A DNA stretch of 64,000 nucleotides from Mycolicibacterium litorale (GTDB lineage Bacteria > Actinomycetota > Actinomycetes > Mycobacteriales > Mycobacteriaceae): contig CP019882.1 of the NCBI GenBank assembly GCA_002007745.1, positions 5,518,001 through 5,582,000 of the forward strand, read 5' to 3'. Position numbers and translations under genes: made by a program. Under the pieces are notes generated by a model. It saw only the letters and a program-made list of their open reading frames with translations. It did no database searches and had not been told where the DNA came from. Below, piece after piece: positions 56,424-64,000 of the stretch. How positions within the stretch are numbered: position 1 is the first letter of the stretch; each line of letters opens with the position of its first letter.

Positions 56424-57182
56424 ATGTCCACCCGCATGCGTGTCGTGGCCGCAGCATGTACCGGGATGGTGCTGGCCGCGTCCACCGTGACTGCGCCGCT
56501 CACCCACGCCGCCCCCGCCAACATCGCCGGAATGATCGTGTTCCTCGACCCCGGCCACAACGGCGCCAACGACGCGTCGATGACCAAGCAGGTGCCGACC
56601 GGCCGCGGCGGCACCAAGGACTGCCAGACCTCGGGCACCAGCACCGACGACGGCTTCCCGGAGCACACCTTCAACTGGGACACGGTGCTGCTGATCCGGC
56701 AGATGCTGACCCAGCTCGGGGTGCGCACCGCGATGTCGCGGGGTAACGACAACCAGGTCGCAGCCTGTGTCGACGAACGTGCGGCGATGGCCAACGCGCT
56801 GCAACCCAACGCGATCGTGTCCATCCACGCCGACGGCGGCCCGGCGACCGGCCGCGGCTTCCACGTCAACTACTCCGCTCCCCCGCTGAACCAGGCCCAG
56901 GCCGGCCCGTCGGTGGCGTTGGCCCGTGTGATGCGCGACCAGCTCGTGGCGTCCGGCCTGCCGGCCGCCAACTACATCGGCTCCGACGGGCTGTACGGCC
57001 GCTCCGATCTGACCGGGCTCAATCTGGCGCAGTATCCGGCGGTCCTGGTCGAATTGGGCAACATGAAGAACCCGGCCGACTCGGCGCTGATGGAGAGCCC
57101 GGAGGGGCGCCAGAAGTACGCCGCTGCCGTGGTCCAGGGCATTGCGGCGTTCCTGGCCACCCAGCCGCCCCGAACCAGCTAG
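56424..57182 (+). CDS. exported N-acetylmuramoyl-L-alanine amidase (Ami1-like)
   Basis: 252 residues from ATG 56424; GTG 56409/56418 are alternatives. Signal peptide ends near THAAP (VVAAACTGMVLAASTVTAPL before). Amidase_3 zinc residues: VFLDPGHNGAN (His), FPEHTFNWDT (Glu), VSIHADGGPATG (His), with catalytic Glu in VLVELGNMKNPADSAL. Two Cys (KDCQTSG, AACVDE) may form the disulfide seen in Rv3717. It cleaves the bond between muramic acid and the stem peptide. Stop overlaps the convergent SRPBCC gene by 4 nt. Confidence 0.92.
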   Translation: MSTRMRVVAAACTGMVLAASTVTAPLTHAAPANIAGMIVFLDPGHNGANDASMTKQVPTGRGGTKDCQTSGTSTDDGFPEHTFNWDTVLLIRQMLTQLGVRTAMSRGNDNQVAACVDERAAMANALQPNAIVSIHADGGPATGRGFHVNYSAPPLNQAQAGPSVALARVMRDQLVASGLPAANYIGSDGLYGRSDLTGLNLAQYPAVLVELGNMKNPADSALMESPEGRQKYAAAVVQGIAAFLATQPPRTS

Positions 57183-57619
57183 CCGTTCTCGACGGTCTTC
57201 TTCAGGTTGGCCAGCACCTCACCCTGAATCCGGCGCAGCCCCAGCGGCGCGAAGGTCTTCTCGAAGAAGCCTTTGACGCCGCCCGCCCCGGTCCAGGTGG
57301 TCTTGACGGTGACGCTGGAGCCCGGCCCGGCCGGTGCGACGGTCCAGTTGGTCACCATCGAGGAGTTGGCGTCCTTCTCGATGACGGTATGCCCGGCCAC
57401 GTCGACGGTGGCCTGCACCTCACGCACCCGCGACTTGGTGGCCTGCAGCTTCCATGTGGCCACCGTGCCCTGTCCCTGCCCGCCCTGCAGCACCTGGTAC
57501 TCGCTGTACTGCGGGGACAGGATCTTGGGCCGCACGCCCTGGTAGTCGGCGACGGCGTTGAGCACGGTCGCGGGTTCGGCGTCGATCATGATCGTGCTGG
57601 CCGCGCTGACCTGTCCCAT
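57179..57619 (-). CDS. SRPBCC/Bet v 1-like protein (Rv3718c-like)
   Basis: 146 residues from ATG 57619 (MGQVSAASTIMIDAEPATVL); the ATG at 57664 is less likely. SRPBCC features: VLNAVADYQGVRPKILS, YQVLQGGQGQGTVATWKLQ, TNWTVAPAGPGSSVTVKTTW and the long C-terminal helix PLGLRRIQGEVLANLKKTV. Such helix-grip domains hold hydrophobic ligands such as lipids or polyketides. It sits beside the FAD oxidase and CFA-synthase-like genes, divergent from them. No partner known. Confidence 0.86.
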   Translation of the reverse strand: MGQVSAASTIMIDAEPATVLNAVADYQGVRPKILSPQYSEYQVLQGGQGQGTVATWKLQATKSRVREVQATVDVAGHTVIEKDANSSMVTNWTVAPAGPGSSVTVKTTWTGAGGVKGFFEKTFAPLGLRRIQGEVLANLKKTVENG

Positions 57620-57710
57620 CAGGCAATACTCCTTGAGTGACGTGAGTTCGACAGTGTGATCCACCAGCCATGCGGTCGCATCGACTGGGGCTGCGGACTA
57701 GCGTAGTCGT

Positions 57711-59084
57711 GTGTCTGTTTCCGCAGCACTGACAGCTCACGCTCAGGGCGTGGAGCGGCTTCTGGCCAGCTACCGGGCCATACCCGCGACTGCCTCGGTG
57801 CGTCTGGCCAAACCCACGTCCAACCTCTTTCGGGCCCGCGCCAAACGCGATGCGCCGGGCTTGGACACTTCCGGGCTGACCGACGTGATCCACGTCGACG
57901 CCGGCGCCAAGACCGCCGACGTCGCGGGCATGTGCACCTACGAGGACCTGGTCGCCGCGACCCTGCCGTACGGGCTGGCCCCGCTGGTCGTCCCGCAGCT
58001 CAAGACCATCACCCTCGGTGGAGCGGTGACCGGGCTCGGTATCGAGTCGACGTCGTTCCGCAACGGTCTGCCGCACGAGTCGGTCATCGAGATGGACATC
58101 CTCACCGGATCCGGTGAGCTGGTGACGGCAAGCCGCGACGAACACCAGGACCTGTTCCGCAGCTTCCCCAACTCCTACGGCACGCTGGGCTATTCGGTCC
58201 GACTGCGGATCGAGCTGGAATCGGTCAAGCCGTTCGTGGCCCTCAAGCACCTGCGGTTCCACCACCTGGCCGACCTGGTCGCGGCGATGGACCGCATCAT
58301 CGAGACCGGCGGCTACGAGGGGGTCCGGGTCGACTACCTCGACGGCGTGGTGTTCAGCGCGGAGGAAAGCTATCTGACTCTGGGCATGCAGACCGCCACG
58401 GCCGGAGCGGTGAGCGATTACACCGGCCAGGACATCTACTACCGGTCCATCCAGCACCCCGACGGCGTCAAGGACGACCGGCTGACGATCCACGACTACC
58501 TGTGGCGCTGGGACACCGACTGGTTCTGGTGTTCGCGCGCGTTCGGTGCGCAGAACCCGACATTGCGCCGGCTGTGGCCGCGGCGCTACCGGCGCAGCAG
58601 TTTCTACTGGAAGCTGATCGGCTACGACCAGCGGTTCAACATCGCCGACCGGATCGAGGCCCGCAACGGGCGTCCACCCCGCGAGCGGGTGGTTCAGGAC
58701 GTCGAGGTGCCGATCGAGCACTGCCAGGAATTCCTGGACTGGTTCCTGGACGAGATTCCCATCGAACCGCTGTGGTTGTGCCCGCTGCGACTGCGCGATT
58801 CGGGCGGCTGGCCGCTGTACCCGCTGCGCGCCGGACACACCTACGTCAACGTCGGGTTCTGGTCGTCGGTGCCGGCCACCGGCGGCCCGGGCCACACCAA
58901 CCGCCTCATCGAAACGAAGATCAGCGAACTGGACGGGCATAAGTCGCTGTACTCGGACGCTTTTTACAGCCGCGAGGAGTTTGACGAGCTGTACGGCGGC
59001 GAAACCTATAAAACCGTCAAGAAGACCTACGACCCCGATTCCCGGCTGCTTGACCTCTATGCAAAGGCGGTGCAGAGACGATGA
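57711..59084 (+). CDS. FAD-binding oxidoreductase (Rv3719-like)
   Basis: 457 residues from GTG 57711. PCMH/FAD_binding_4 features: DVIHVDAGAKTADVAGMCTY, PLVVPQLKTITLGGAVTGLG and SVIEMDILTGSGELVTASRD, then a large C-terminal substrate domain with EIPIEPLWLCPLRLRD. It resembles the DHCR24-like FAD enzymes (BfaA type) that reduce a methylene fatty acyl chain to the 10-methyl form. It overlaps the next gene, a CFA-synthase-like methyltransferase, by 4 nt, as in the bfaAB pair for tuberculostearate. Function here is by analogy. Confidence 0.9.
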   Translation: MSVSAALTAHAQGVERLLASYRAIPATASVRLAKPTSNLFRARAKRDAPGLDTSGLTDVIHVDAGAKTADVAGMCTYEDLVAATLPYGLAPLVVPQLKTITLGGAVTGLGIESTSFRNGLPHESVIEMDILTGSGELVTASRDEHQDLFRSFPNSYGTLGYSVRLRIELESVKPFVALKHLRFHHLADLVAAMDRIIETGGYEGVRVDYLDGVVFSAEESYLTLGMQTATAGAVSDYTGQDIYYRSIQHPDGVKDDRLTIHDYLWRWDTDWFWCSRAFGAQNPTLRRLWPRRYRRSSFYWKLIGYDQRFNIADRIEARNGRPPRERVVQDVEVPIEHCQEFLDWFLDEIPIEPLWLCPLRLRDSGGWPLYPLRAGHTYVNVGFWSSVPATGGPGHTNRLIETKISELDGHKSLYSDAFYSREEFDELYGGETYKTVKKTYDPDSRLLDLYAKAVQRR

Positions 59085-60397
59085 CGACATTTCGTGACAA
59101 CCCGGCCCACGCTCCGGCCCGAAAGCTGACTCTGGCCGAGATCCTGGAGATCTTCGCCGCCGGCGGCGAGTTACCGCTGAAGTTCACCGCCTATGACGGC
59201 AGCAGTGCCGGCCCTGCGGAGGCCCCGCTGGGTCTGGACCTGCTGACCCCGCGCGGCACCACCTACCTGGCCACCGCACCCGGTGACCTGGGGCTGGCCC
59301 GCGCCTACGTGGCCGGTGACCTGGCGGCCCAGGGCGTGCACCCCGGTGATCCGTACGAACTGCTCAAGGCACTGGCGCAGAACCTCGACTTCAAGCGCCC
59401 GCCGGCGCGGGTGCTGGTCGATATCGTCCGCTCGATCGGCATCGAACACCTCAAGCCGATCGCCCCGCCTCCGCAGGAAGCACTGCCGCGGTGGCGGCGG
59501 ATGGCCGAGGGTCTGCGGCACAGCAAGAAGCGCGACGCCGAGGCCATCCACCACCACTACGACGTGTCCAACACGTTCTACGAGTGGGTGCTGGGCCCGT
59601 CGATGACCTACACCTGTGCCTGCTATCCGACCGCGGAAGCCTCGTTGGAGGAGGCGCAGGAGAACAAGTACCGCCTGGTGTTCGAGAAGCTGCGGTTGTC
59701 CCCCGGTGACCGGCTGCTCGACGTCGGCTGCGGCTGGGGCGCCATGGTGCGCTACGCCGCCCGGCACGGCGTGAAAGCGATCGGCGTGACGCTGTCCCGC
59801 GAACAGGCCACCTGGGCGCAGAAGGCGATCGCCGACGAGGGCCTGGCCGATCTGGCCGAGGTTCGCCATTGCGACTATCGCGACGTGCTCGAGAGCGGGT
59901 TCGACGCGGTGTCCTCGATCGGTCTGACCGAACACATCGGCGTGGCCAACTATCCGTCGTACTTCGGCTTTCTGCGGTCCAAGCTGCGCACCGGCGGTCT
60001 GCTGCTCAACCACTGCATCACCCGCCCGGACAACAAGACCGGACCCAGTGCCGGTGGTTTTATCGACCGCTACGTGTTCCCCGACGGCGAGCTGACCGGC
60101 TCGGGCCGGATCATCACCGAGGTCCAGGACATCGGCCTGGAAGTGATACACGAGGAGAACCTGCGCCACCATTACGCGATGACGCTGCGGGACTGGTGCC
60201 GCAATCTGGTCGAGCACTGGGACGAGGCAGTCGAAGAAGTGGGGCTGGCCACCGCCAAGGTGTGGGGCCTGTACATGGCCGGATCGCGGCTGGGCTTCGA
60301 GACCAATGTCGTTCAGCTGCACCAGGTGCTGGCGGTCAAACTCGATTCCAAGGGCGGCGACGGCGGCCTGCCGTTGCGCCCGTGGTGGACGGCCTAG
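59081..60397 (+). CDS. cyclopropane-fatty-acyl-phospholipid synthase-like methyltransferase (Rv3720-like)
   Basis: 438 residues from ATG 59081. SAM motifs: LLDVGCGWGAMVRYAARHG, GVTLSREQATWAQKAI, DAVSSIGLTEHIGVANYPSYF. CFA-synthase landmarks: YEWVLGPSMTYTCACYPTA, FIDRYVFPDGELTGSG, HHYAMTLRDWCRNLVEHWD. The N-terminal ~110 residues (PLKFTAYDGSSAGPAEAPLG) match CFA synthase. It adds a methylene carbon to an unsaturated acyl chain; paired with the FAD enzyme it could make a branched fatty acid. Coupled by overlap to the upstream gene. Confidence 0.92.
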   Translation: MTTFRDNPAHAPARKLTLAEILEIFAAGGELPLKFTAYDGSSAGPAEAPLGLDLLTPRGTTYLATAPGDLGLARAYVAGDLAAQGVHPGDPYELLKALAQNLDFKRPPARVLVDIVRSIGIEHLKPIAPPPQEALPRWRRMAEGLRHSKKRDAEAIHHHYDVSNTFYEWVLGPSMTYTCACYPTAEASLEEAQENKYRLVFEKLRLSPGDRLLDVGCGWGAMVRYAARHGVKAIGVTLSREQATWAQKAIADEGLADLAEVRHCDYRDVLESGFDAVSSIGLTEHIGVANYPSYFGFLRSKLRTGGLLLNHCITRPDNKTGPSAGGFIDRYVFPDGELTGSGRIITEVQDIGLEVIHEENLRHHYAMTLRDWCRNLVEHWDEAVEEVGLATAKVWGLYMAGSRLGFETNVVQLHQVLAVKLDSKGGDGGLPLRPWWTA

Positions 60398-60400
60398 CCG

Positions 60401-60769
60401 CTACACCGGATTGGGCGCGACTCCCGCCCCGCACCGGTTCTTGATGTCCAGCAGCGGTTGTCGGATGCCGGTGATGTCGGCTTTCACTTGCGGGTTGTCC
60501 GCCATGTATGCCTTCACCTTGGCCAGCACCTGATCGCGCGGCAGTCCGGCGAGGCTGGTGAAGAAGGCGTTCACGTCGGGGTGGGTGAACAGGTACGCCG
60601 AGGTGGCGAACTGCACCCCGGTTCGCACGCCTTCCAGGTCGGCGACCGTGCAATTGGGCGGCGCTTGCGGGTTGGGATCGGCTGTCGCCGTCGGGATCGC
60701 ACCGAACAAGGTGAACGCACTGCAGGCCAGTGCGGCTGTCACCAGCCGACGGGTCACCATGGTCTTCAT
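60401..60769 (-). CDS. mycobacterial haemophore-like (MHB) secreted protein
   Basis: 122 residues from ATG 60769; ATG 60760 is an alternative. Signal peptide: LVTAALACSAFTLFGAIPTATA. The mature domain has the MHB haem-binding pattern: NCTVADLEGVRTGVQFATSAY, HPDVNAFFTSLAGLPRDQVLA, ADITGIRQPLLDIKNRCGAG, with one N- and one C-terminal Cys likely disulfide bonded. Homologues (Rv0203-like) bind haem outside the cell. Stop is 4 nt from the convergent CFA-like gene stop. Confidence 0.9.
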   Translation of the reverse strand: MKTMVTRRLVTAALACSAFTLFGAIPTATADPNPQAPPNCTVADLEGVRTGVQFATSAYLFTHPDVNAFFTSLAGLPRDQVLAKVKAYMADNPQVKADITGIRQPLLDIKNRCGAGVAPNPV

Positions 60770-60960
60770 CGCCCATCCGTTCTGATCGTGTTGCCGGCCC
60801 GCATCGCGACGCGGTTGCTTGGACCGACGGTAGGGGCCACCGCCGCGACGCGCGCTTCGAACTCCCCGAAATCGGCGGTGCCACAGCAACATCACAGAGC
60901 GCGTCCGGGAAGTGCACAGCGGTGGGCAGCGCCGTCGTGGTGCTGATCTAGGCTGCGGGG

Positions 60961-61422
60961 GTGAGTGCATCCCCCCCCCCCCCCCCGCCACGTCGAATTG
61001 CGTCCCTGCTCGGGGCCCACCGAATGGCCTGAGCTGGTTCGGATCTGGCGAAGCGCAGTGGAGGCGACGCATCACTTCTTGACGCCGGACGACGTCGATT
61101 TCTACCAGGACCGACTGGCTCATCAGTATTTGCAGCTCGTCGAGGTGACCGTGGCCGCCGATGACGGCTCACCGGTCGGGTTCTGCGGGTCGCCGACGGA
61201 AACCTGGAAATGCTGTTCGTGGAGCAGCAGCATCGCGGCCGTGGCGTGGGTTCGGTCTTGCTGCGTGACGCGATGGCCAAGCATCCAGGCTTGAAGGTCG
61301 ATGTGAACGAACAGAATCCGGGGGCCGTGCGGTTCTATCATCGGCATGGTTTCGTCACGCTTGGGCGTTCGGAGACCGACGCCGACGGGCGTCCGTTTCC
61401 CATCCTGCACCTGGGTCAGTGA
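60961..61422 (+). CDS. GNAT acetyltransferase with poly(C) start region and apparent frameshift
   Basis: First part, RHVELRPCSGPTEWPELVRIW to DDGSPVGFCG; second part in another frame, VADGNLEMLFVEQQHRGRGVGSVLLRDA (split) and NPGAVRFYHRHGFVTLGRSE. The acetyl-CoA loop QQHRGRGVGS is intact. One missing G in the run before 61189 (TGCGGGTCGCC) would join the frames. Starts: GTG 60961 and GTG 60965 lie just before a 16-C tract and are in different frames; with 16 C, GTG 60965 is in frame with the coding part. Likely acetylates a small amine or protein; substrate unknown. Confidence 0.8.
60971..60986 (+). repeat. homopolymer tract of 16 C at the 5' end of the GNAT gene
   Basis: Sixteen consecutive C lie 5 nt after GTG 60965. 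A length change of one would switch which upstream GTG is in frame with the acetyltransferase. Such a tract may be a slippage site or have inaccurate length in the assembly. Confidence 0.9.
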
Positions 61423-61829
61423 GCCGGACCCGTCAGCGGATCCACCGAACGCCGGGTGCGGCCCGAGCTGGTCTCGACGGCCAGACCTTCCCTGGCCCAG
61501 TATTCGAACCCGCCGATGAGCTCGCGCACGCGGGTATAGCCCAGTTCAGCGAGGGCCAGGGCAGCCCGCGTCGAGCCGTTGCACCCCGGCCCCCAGCAGT
61601 AGACGACGATGTCGGCGCTGCGGTCCGGCAGTTCTGCCGCGGCGCGCTGGCGCAACGCGTCGCCGGGAATGTGCAGCGCACCCGGGATGTGGCCCTGTTC
61701 CCAGCCCGCCATCGAGCGGGTGTCGACCACCACCGGCGCCACCCCGGTCTGTCGGGCGCGGGCGAGGTCGGCCGGGTCGGTCTCGAATGCCATTTTGGCG
61801 GCGAAGAATTCGCCGGCAGTCATCGTCAT
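61416..61829 (-). CDS. rhodanese-domain sulfurtransferase
   Basis: 137 residues from ATG 61829; longer in-frame starts overlap the Lrp-gene start. N-terminal helix EFFAAKMAFETDPADLARAR, then VVVDTRSMAGWEQGHIPGALHIP, and the active-site loop YCWGPGCNGSTRAALAL with the catalytic Cys in the CNGST part; ELIGGFEYWAREGL is the typical C-terminus. It transfers sulfane sulfur. Divergent from an Lrp-type regulator 94 nt away, so its expression may respond to an amino acid. Overlaps the GNAT stop by 7 nt. Confidence 0.9.
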   Translation of the reverse strand: MTMTAGEFFAAKMAFETDPADLARARQTGVAPVVVDTRSMAGWEQGHIPGALHIPGDALRQRAAAELPDRSADIVVYCWGPGCNGSTRAALALAELGYTRVRELIGGFEYWAREGLAVETSSGRTRRSVDPLTGPAH

Positions 61830-61923
61830 ACCCACGATCGAACATCGTGGGGCGCCGGCGGTGAACGGAGGATCAGCGGCGATTCCCGCTGGGTGGCGGC
61901 GATCCGATGGCATCATCGCGCTC

Positions 61924-62382
61924 ATGCCGACCAATCAACGGGCGATGCTGGATCGCACCGACGAGCTGATCCTGTCCGCGCTGCAAACAGACGGGCGGAT
62001 GAGCATCGCCGACCTCGGCCGGGCGGTCTCGTTGTCGCCGAGTTCGGCGGCCGACCGTGTCCGGCGGCTCGTCGACGCCGGCATCATCACCGGCTACACG
62101 GCCGTGGTGGACGCCGAGGCCCTCGGTTACCCGATCACCGCCTTCGTCCGCCTGGCGTTCCCGTCGGGCAACTACAAGCCCTTCCACGACCTTATCGAGG
62201 TGCTGCCCGAAGTCGTGGAGGCCCACCACGTCACCGGCAACGACTGCTTCGTCATGAAGTTGCTGGCGCGGTCGATGGCCGACCTGGAACGGGTCACCGG
62301 CAAACTCGCCACGCTCGGCAGTATCACCACCAGCGTGGTCTACTCCAGCCCACTTCCGTCCCGGCGGATCGCCCCGGCCTAG
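61924..62382 (+). CDS. Lrp/AsnC family transcriptional regulator
   Basis: 152 residues from ATG 61924. HTH: LDRTDELILSALQTDGRMSIADLGRAVSLSPSSAADRVRRL (split), then GIITGYTAVVDAEALGYPITAFV and the RAM ligand domain (VLPEVVEAHHVTGNDCFVMKL, LERVTGKLATLGSITTSVVY). Lrp family members sense amino acids and often act divergently; the rhodanese gene is the obvious candidate target. Stop is 6 nt from the convergent dnaX stop. Confidence 0.93.
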   Translation: MPTNQRAMLDRTDELILSALQTDGRMSIADLGRAVSLSPSSAADRVRRLVDAGIITGYTAVVDAEALGYPITAFVRLAFPSGNYKPFHDLIEVLPEVVEAHHVTGNDCFVMKLLARSMADLERVTGKLATLGSITTSVVYSSPLPSRRIAPA

Positions 62383-62387
62383 CCGGA

Positions 62388-64000
62388 TCAGCCTTCGATC
62401 CGGCGGGCACCCAGCTCGTTCTGCAACAACTCCAGCGCCACTTCCTCGGGATCACGCCGCGGAGCGGTGTCCTCGTCGCGGCCGACCTCGGCGATCATGC
62501 TGTCCTCTTCGGCGCGCAGCGCCTCGACCGGATCGGGGGCCGGCTCGGGCGGTGGCGGCTCGGCCGCCGGGGCCGGCTGGCCGGCACCGACCTCGCAGAC
62601 CACCCGCCAGTCCACCCGAGGGCGTCCTTGAGCGCATCGCGGATGACGTCGGCGTTGCGCTGTTCGCTCAGCCGCTTGGCCAGCGGCGCCGACTCGTGGC
62701 CCAGGATCAGGGTGTTGTTCTCGACCGCCCGCACGATCGCACCGGCCAGCATGACCTCGGTGGTGCGGCTGCGCTGACGGACTTTCTCCCGCACCGTCGA
62801 CCACATGCTGCGCACGGCCGCCGCACCGGGTTCGCCGCCGGCGGCCGAGGCCGCAGGTGGCGCAGCGGGTTCGGTCGCCGGCGGGGGCGGAACGGTCGGT
62901 TCCGGCACCGGGGCCGGCTTGGCGACGGGCTCCGGCCGGGCCACCGGCTCGGGCTTGGCGACCGGCTCCGGCCGGGCCACCGGCTCGGGCTTGGCGACCG
63001 GGTCGGGCTTGGGCTCCGGCGCCGGCGGCTGCGCCTGCGTCTTGCGCACGAACTGTCGGCCGGCCGGTGCCGGCGCCGCCGCGCCCATGGCCGCCTCGGC
63101 AGCCGGGATGGAGATCTCCATCCGGGTCTCGATCCGCTCGATGCGCTGCAACAGGGCCGCCTCGGTGTCGCTGGCCGACGGCAGCAGCAGCCGTGCGCAC
63201 ACCACTTCCAGCAGTAGCCGCGGCGCCGTCGCCCCGCGCATCTCGCCAAGGCCGGCGTGCACCACCTCGGCGTAGCGGGCCAGCGTCGCCGGTCCGACGC
63301 GGGCCGCCTGGTCTCGCATCCGCTCCAGCACGTCGTCCGGGGCGTCCACGACGCCGCGGGCAGCCGCGTCCGGAACCGCTTGCAGCACAATCAAATCCCG
63401 GAACCGCTCGAGCAGGTCGACGGCGAACCGGCGCGGGTCGTGGCCGGCGTCGATCACCGACTCCACCGCCCCGAACAGTGCCGCGGCATCACCGGCGGCC
63501 AGGGCGTCGACGGCGTCGTCGATCAACGCCACATCGGTGGCGCCCAACAGCGCCAGCGCCCGCTGATAATGCACCCGGTTGTCCTCGGCTCCGGCGAGCA
63601 ATTGGTCGAGCACGCTCAACGTGTCGCGGGGCGACCCGCCGCCGGCCCGGATCACCAGCGGGAACACCGCGTCGTCGACCTGCACGTCCTCGGAGGCCAG
63701 GATCCGTTCGATCAGCGATCGCATGGTCCGCGGCGCCAGCAGCCGGAACGGGTAGTGGTGGGTGCGCGAGCGAATGGTCGGCAGCACCTTCTCCGGCTCG
63801 GTGGTCGCGAACACGAAGATCAGATGCTCGGGCGGCTCCTCGACGATCTTGAGCAGCGCATTGAAACCGGCCGTGGTGACCATGTGCGCCTCGTCGACGA
63901 TGAAGATGCGGTACCGCGACTGGGCGGGGGCATAGAACGCCCGATCGCGCAGCTCTCGAGTGTCGTCCACACCGCCGTGGCTGGCGGCGTCCAGTTCGAC
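62388..64000 (-). CDS. dnaX: DNA polymerase III subunit gamma/tau, N-terminus beyond window, apparent frameshift
   Basis: The gene enters from the right edge (first visible VELDAASHGGVDDTREL) and ends at TGA 62388-62390. Clamp-loader AAA+ parts: RIFIVDEAHMVTTAGFNALLK (Walker B), LIFVFATTEPEKVLPTIRSR (sensor 1), RAGGGSPRDTLSVLDQLL, then domain III and a K/R-PEPVA repeat linker near residues covering 62909-63005. Tau C-terminus (RSMWSTVREKVRQRSRTTEV, LSEQRNADVIRDALKDALG) ends in one frame; VDWRVVCEVGAGQPAPA to LLQNELGARRIEG continues in another. One missing G at the C-run 62615-62617 explains it. No A-rich slippery site is present, so this is not a programmed shift. Confidence 0.9.
62916..63000 (-). 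repeat. 36-bp tandem repeats encoding K/R-PEPVA in dnaX
   Basis: Units of 36 bp at 62916-62951 and 62952-62987, with a partial third from 62988, encode alternating KPEPVA and RPEPVA in the linker between the clamp-loader core and the tau C-terminal domain. Unit number may vary between strains. Confidence 0.8.

Noticed and set aside
62600..62630. Programmed frameshift in dnaX to give gamma and tau
   Set aside because: The site is CTCGGGTGG with no A-rich slippery heptamer, and the same missing-G pattern occurs in three unrelated genes.

Overview
The window is high-GC actinobacterial DNA that reads as a Mycobacterium/Mycolicibacterium chromosome. Supporting signs are the many GTG/TTG starts with 1-4 nt stop/start overlaps, a complete ergothioneine (egtABCDE) operon, a MurT/GatD pair, a PknH-like sensor domain, a mycobacterial haem-binding (MHB) protein, an Ami1-like amidase and a FAD-oxidase/cyclopropane-synthase-like pair. 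From memory, the gene order resembles the M. tuberculosis Rv3690-Rv3721c segment with several accessory blocks inserted; that comparison is recall, not a search. I see no rRNA, tRNA, CRISPR array, transposase or prophage.

Layout. 1-5.9 kb: DUF4129 (partial), DUF4350, MoxR ATPase and DUF58 genes in one overlapping operon, convergent with a SpoIIM-like gene, then RDD and small membrane proteins. 5.9-12.2 kb: accessory catabolic block with Kef-type antiporter, SnoaL-like protein, degenerate SDR and carotenoid oxygenase on the minus strand, divergent from a GntR regulator and an NCS1 permease. 12.2-16.4 kb: two PadR regulators (one with a Gly/Phe/Pro-rich tail and a perfect operator-like inverted repeat), a secreted histidine acid phosphatase and glpK. 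16.6-22.7 kb: a 1009-residue secreted protein with a seven-blade YVTN propeller and an aerolysin-like C-terminus, two methyltransferases and a glutamate-cysteine-ligase-like gene. 22.7-28.1 kb: egtA-E. 28.1-35.3 kb: PknH-like lipid/sensor protein, Ohr, a RidA-like/APC permease/PhyH cassette divergent from TetR, catalase and small membrane proteins. 35.3-38.8 kb: DUF4185 protein, asd and ask.

38.9-48.3 kb: nitroreductase, then an ammonium transporter, type III glutamine synthetase (GmaS-like), GlxB/C/D-like glutamate-synthase parts, a sarcosine-oxidase-like FAD protein and an XRE-cupin regulator. This resembles the gamma-glutamylmethylamide/N-methylglutamate route of methylamine use. 48.4-50.9 kb: leuA behind a Leu-rich leader peptide, then a SHOCT protein. 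50.9-64 kb: core genes for DNA and envelope functions (DnaQ-like, murT/gatD, recR, ybaB, amidase, Rv3718c/3719/3720-like genes, haemophore-like, GNAT, rhodanese, Lrp, dnaX). A DUF559 gene bounded by 61-bp inverted repeats sits between gatD and recR.

The points most worth checking are that DUF559 cassette with its terminal inverted repeats and its effect on the gatD stop, the YVTN/aerolysin-like fusion, the methylamine-like cluster, and the leuA leader. At least four conserved genes (egtC, murT, dnaX, GNAT) each appear to lack one G in a G-run followed by T. This points to systematic base-calling loss rather than four real pseudogenes.
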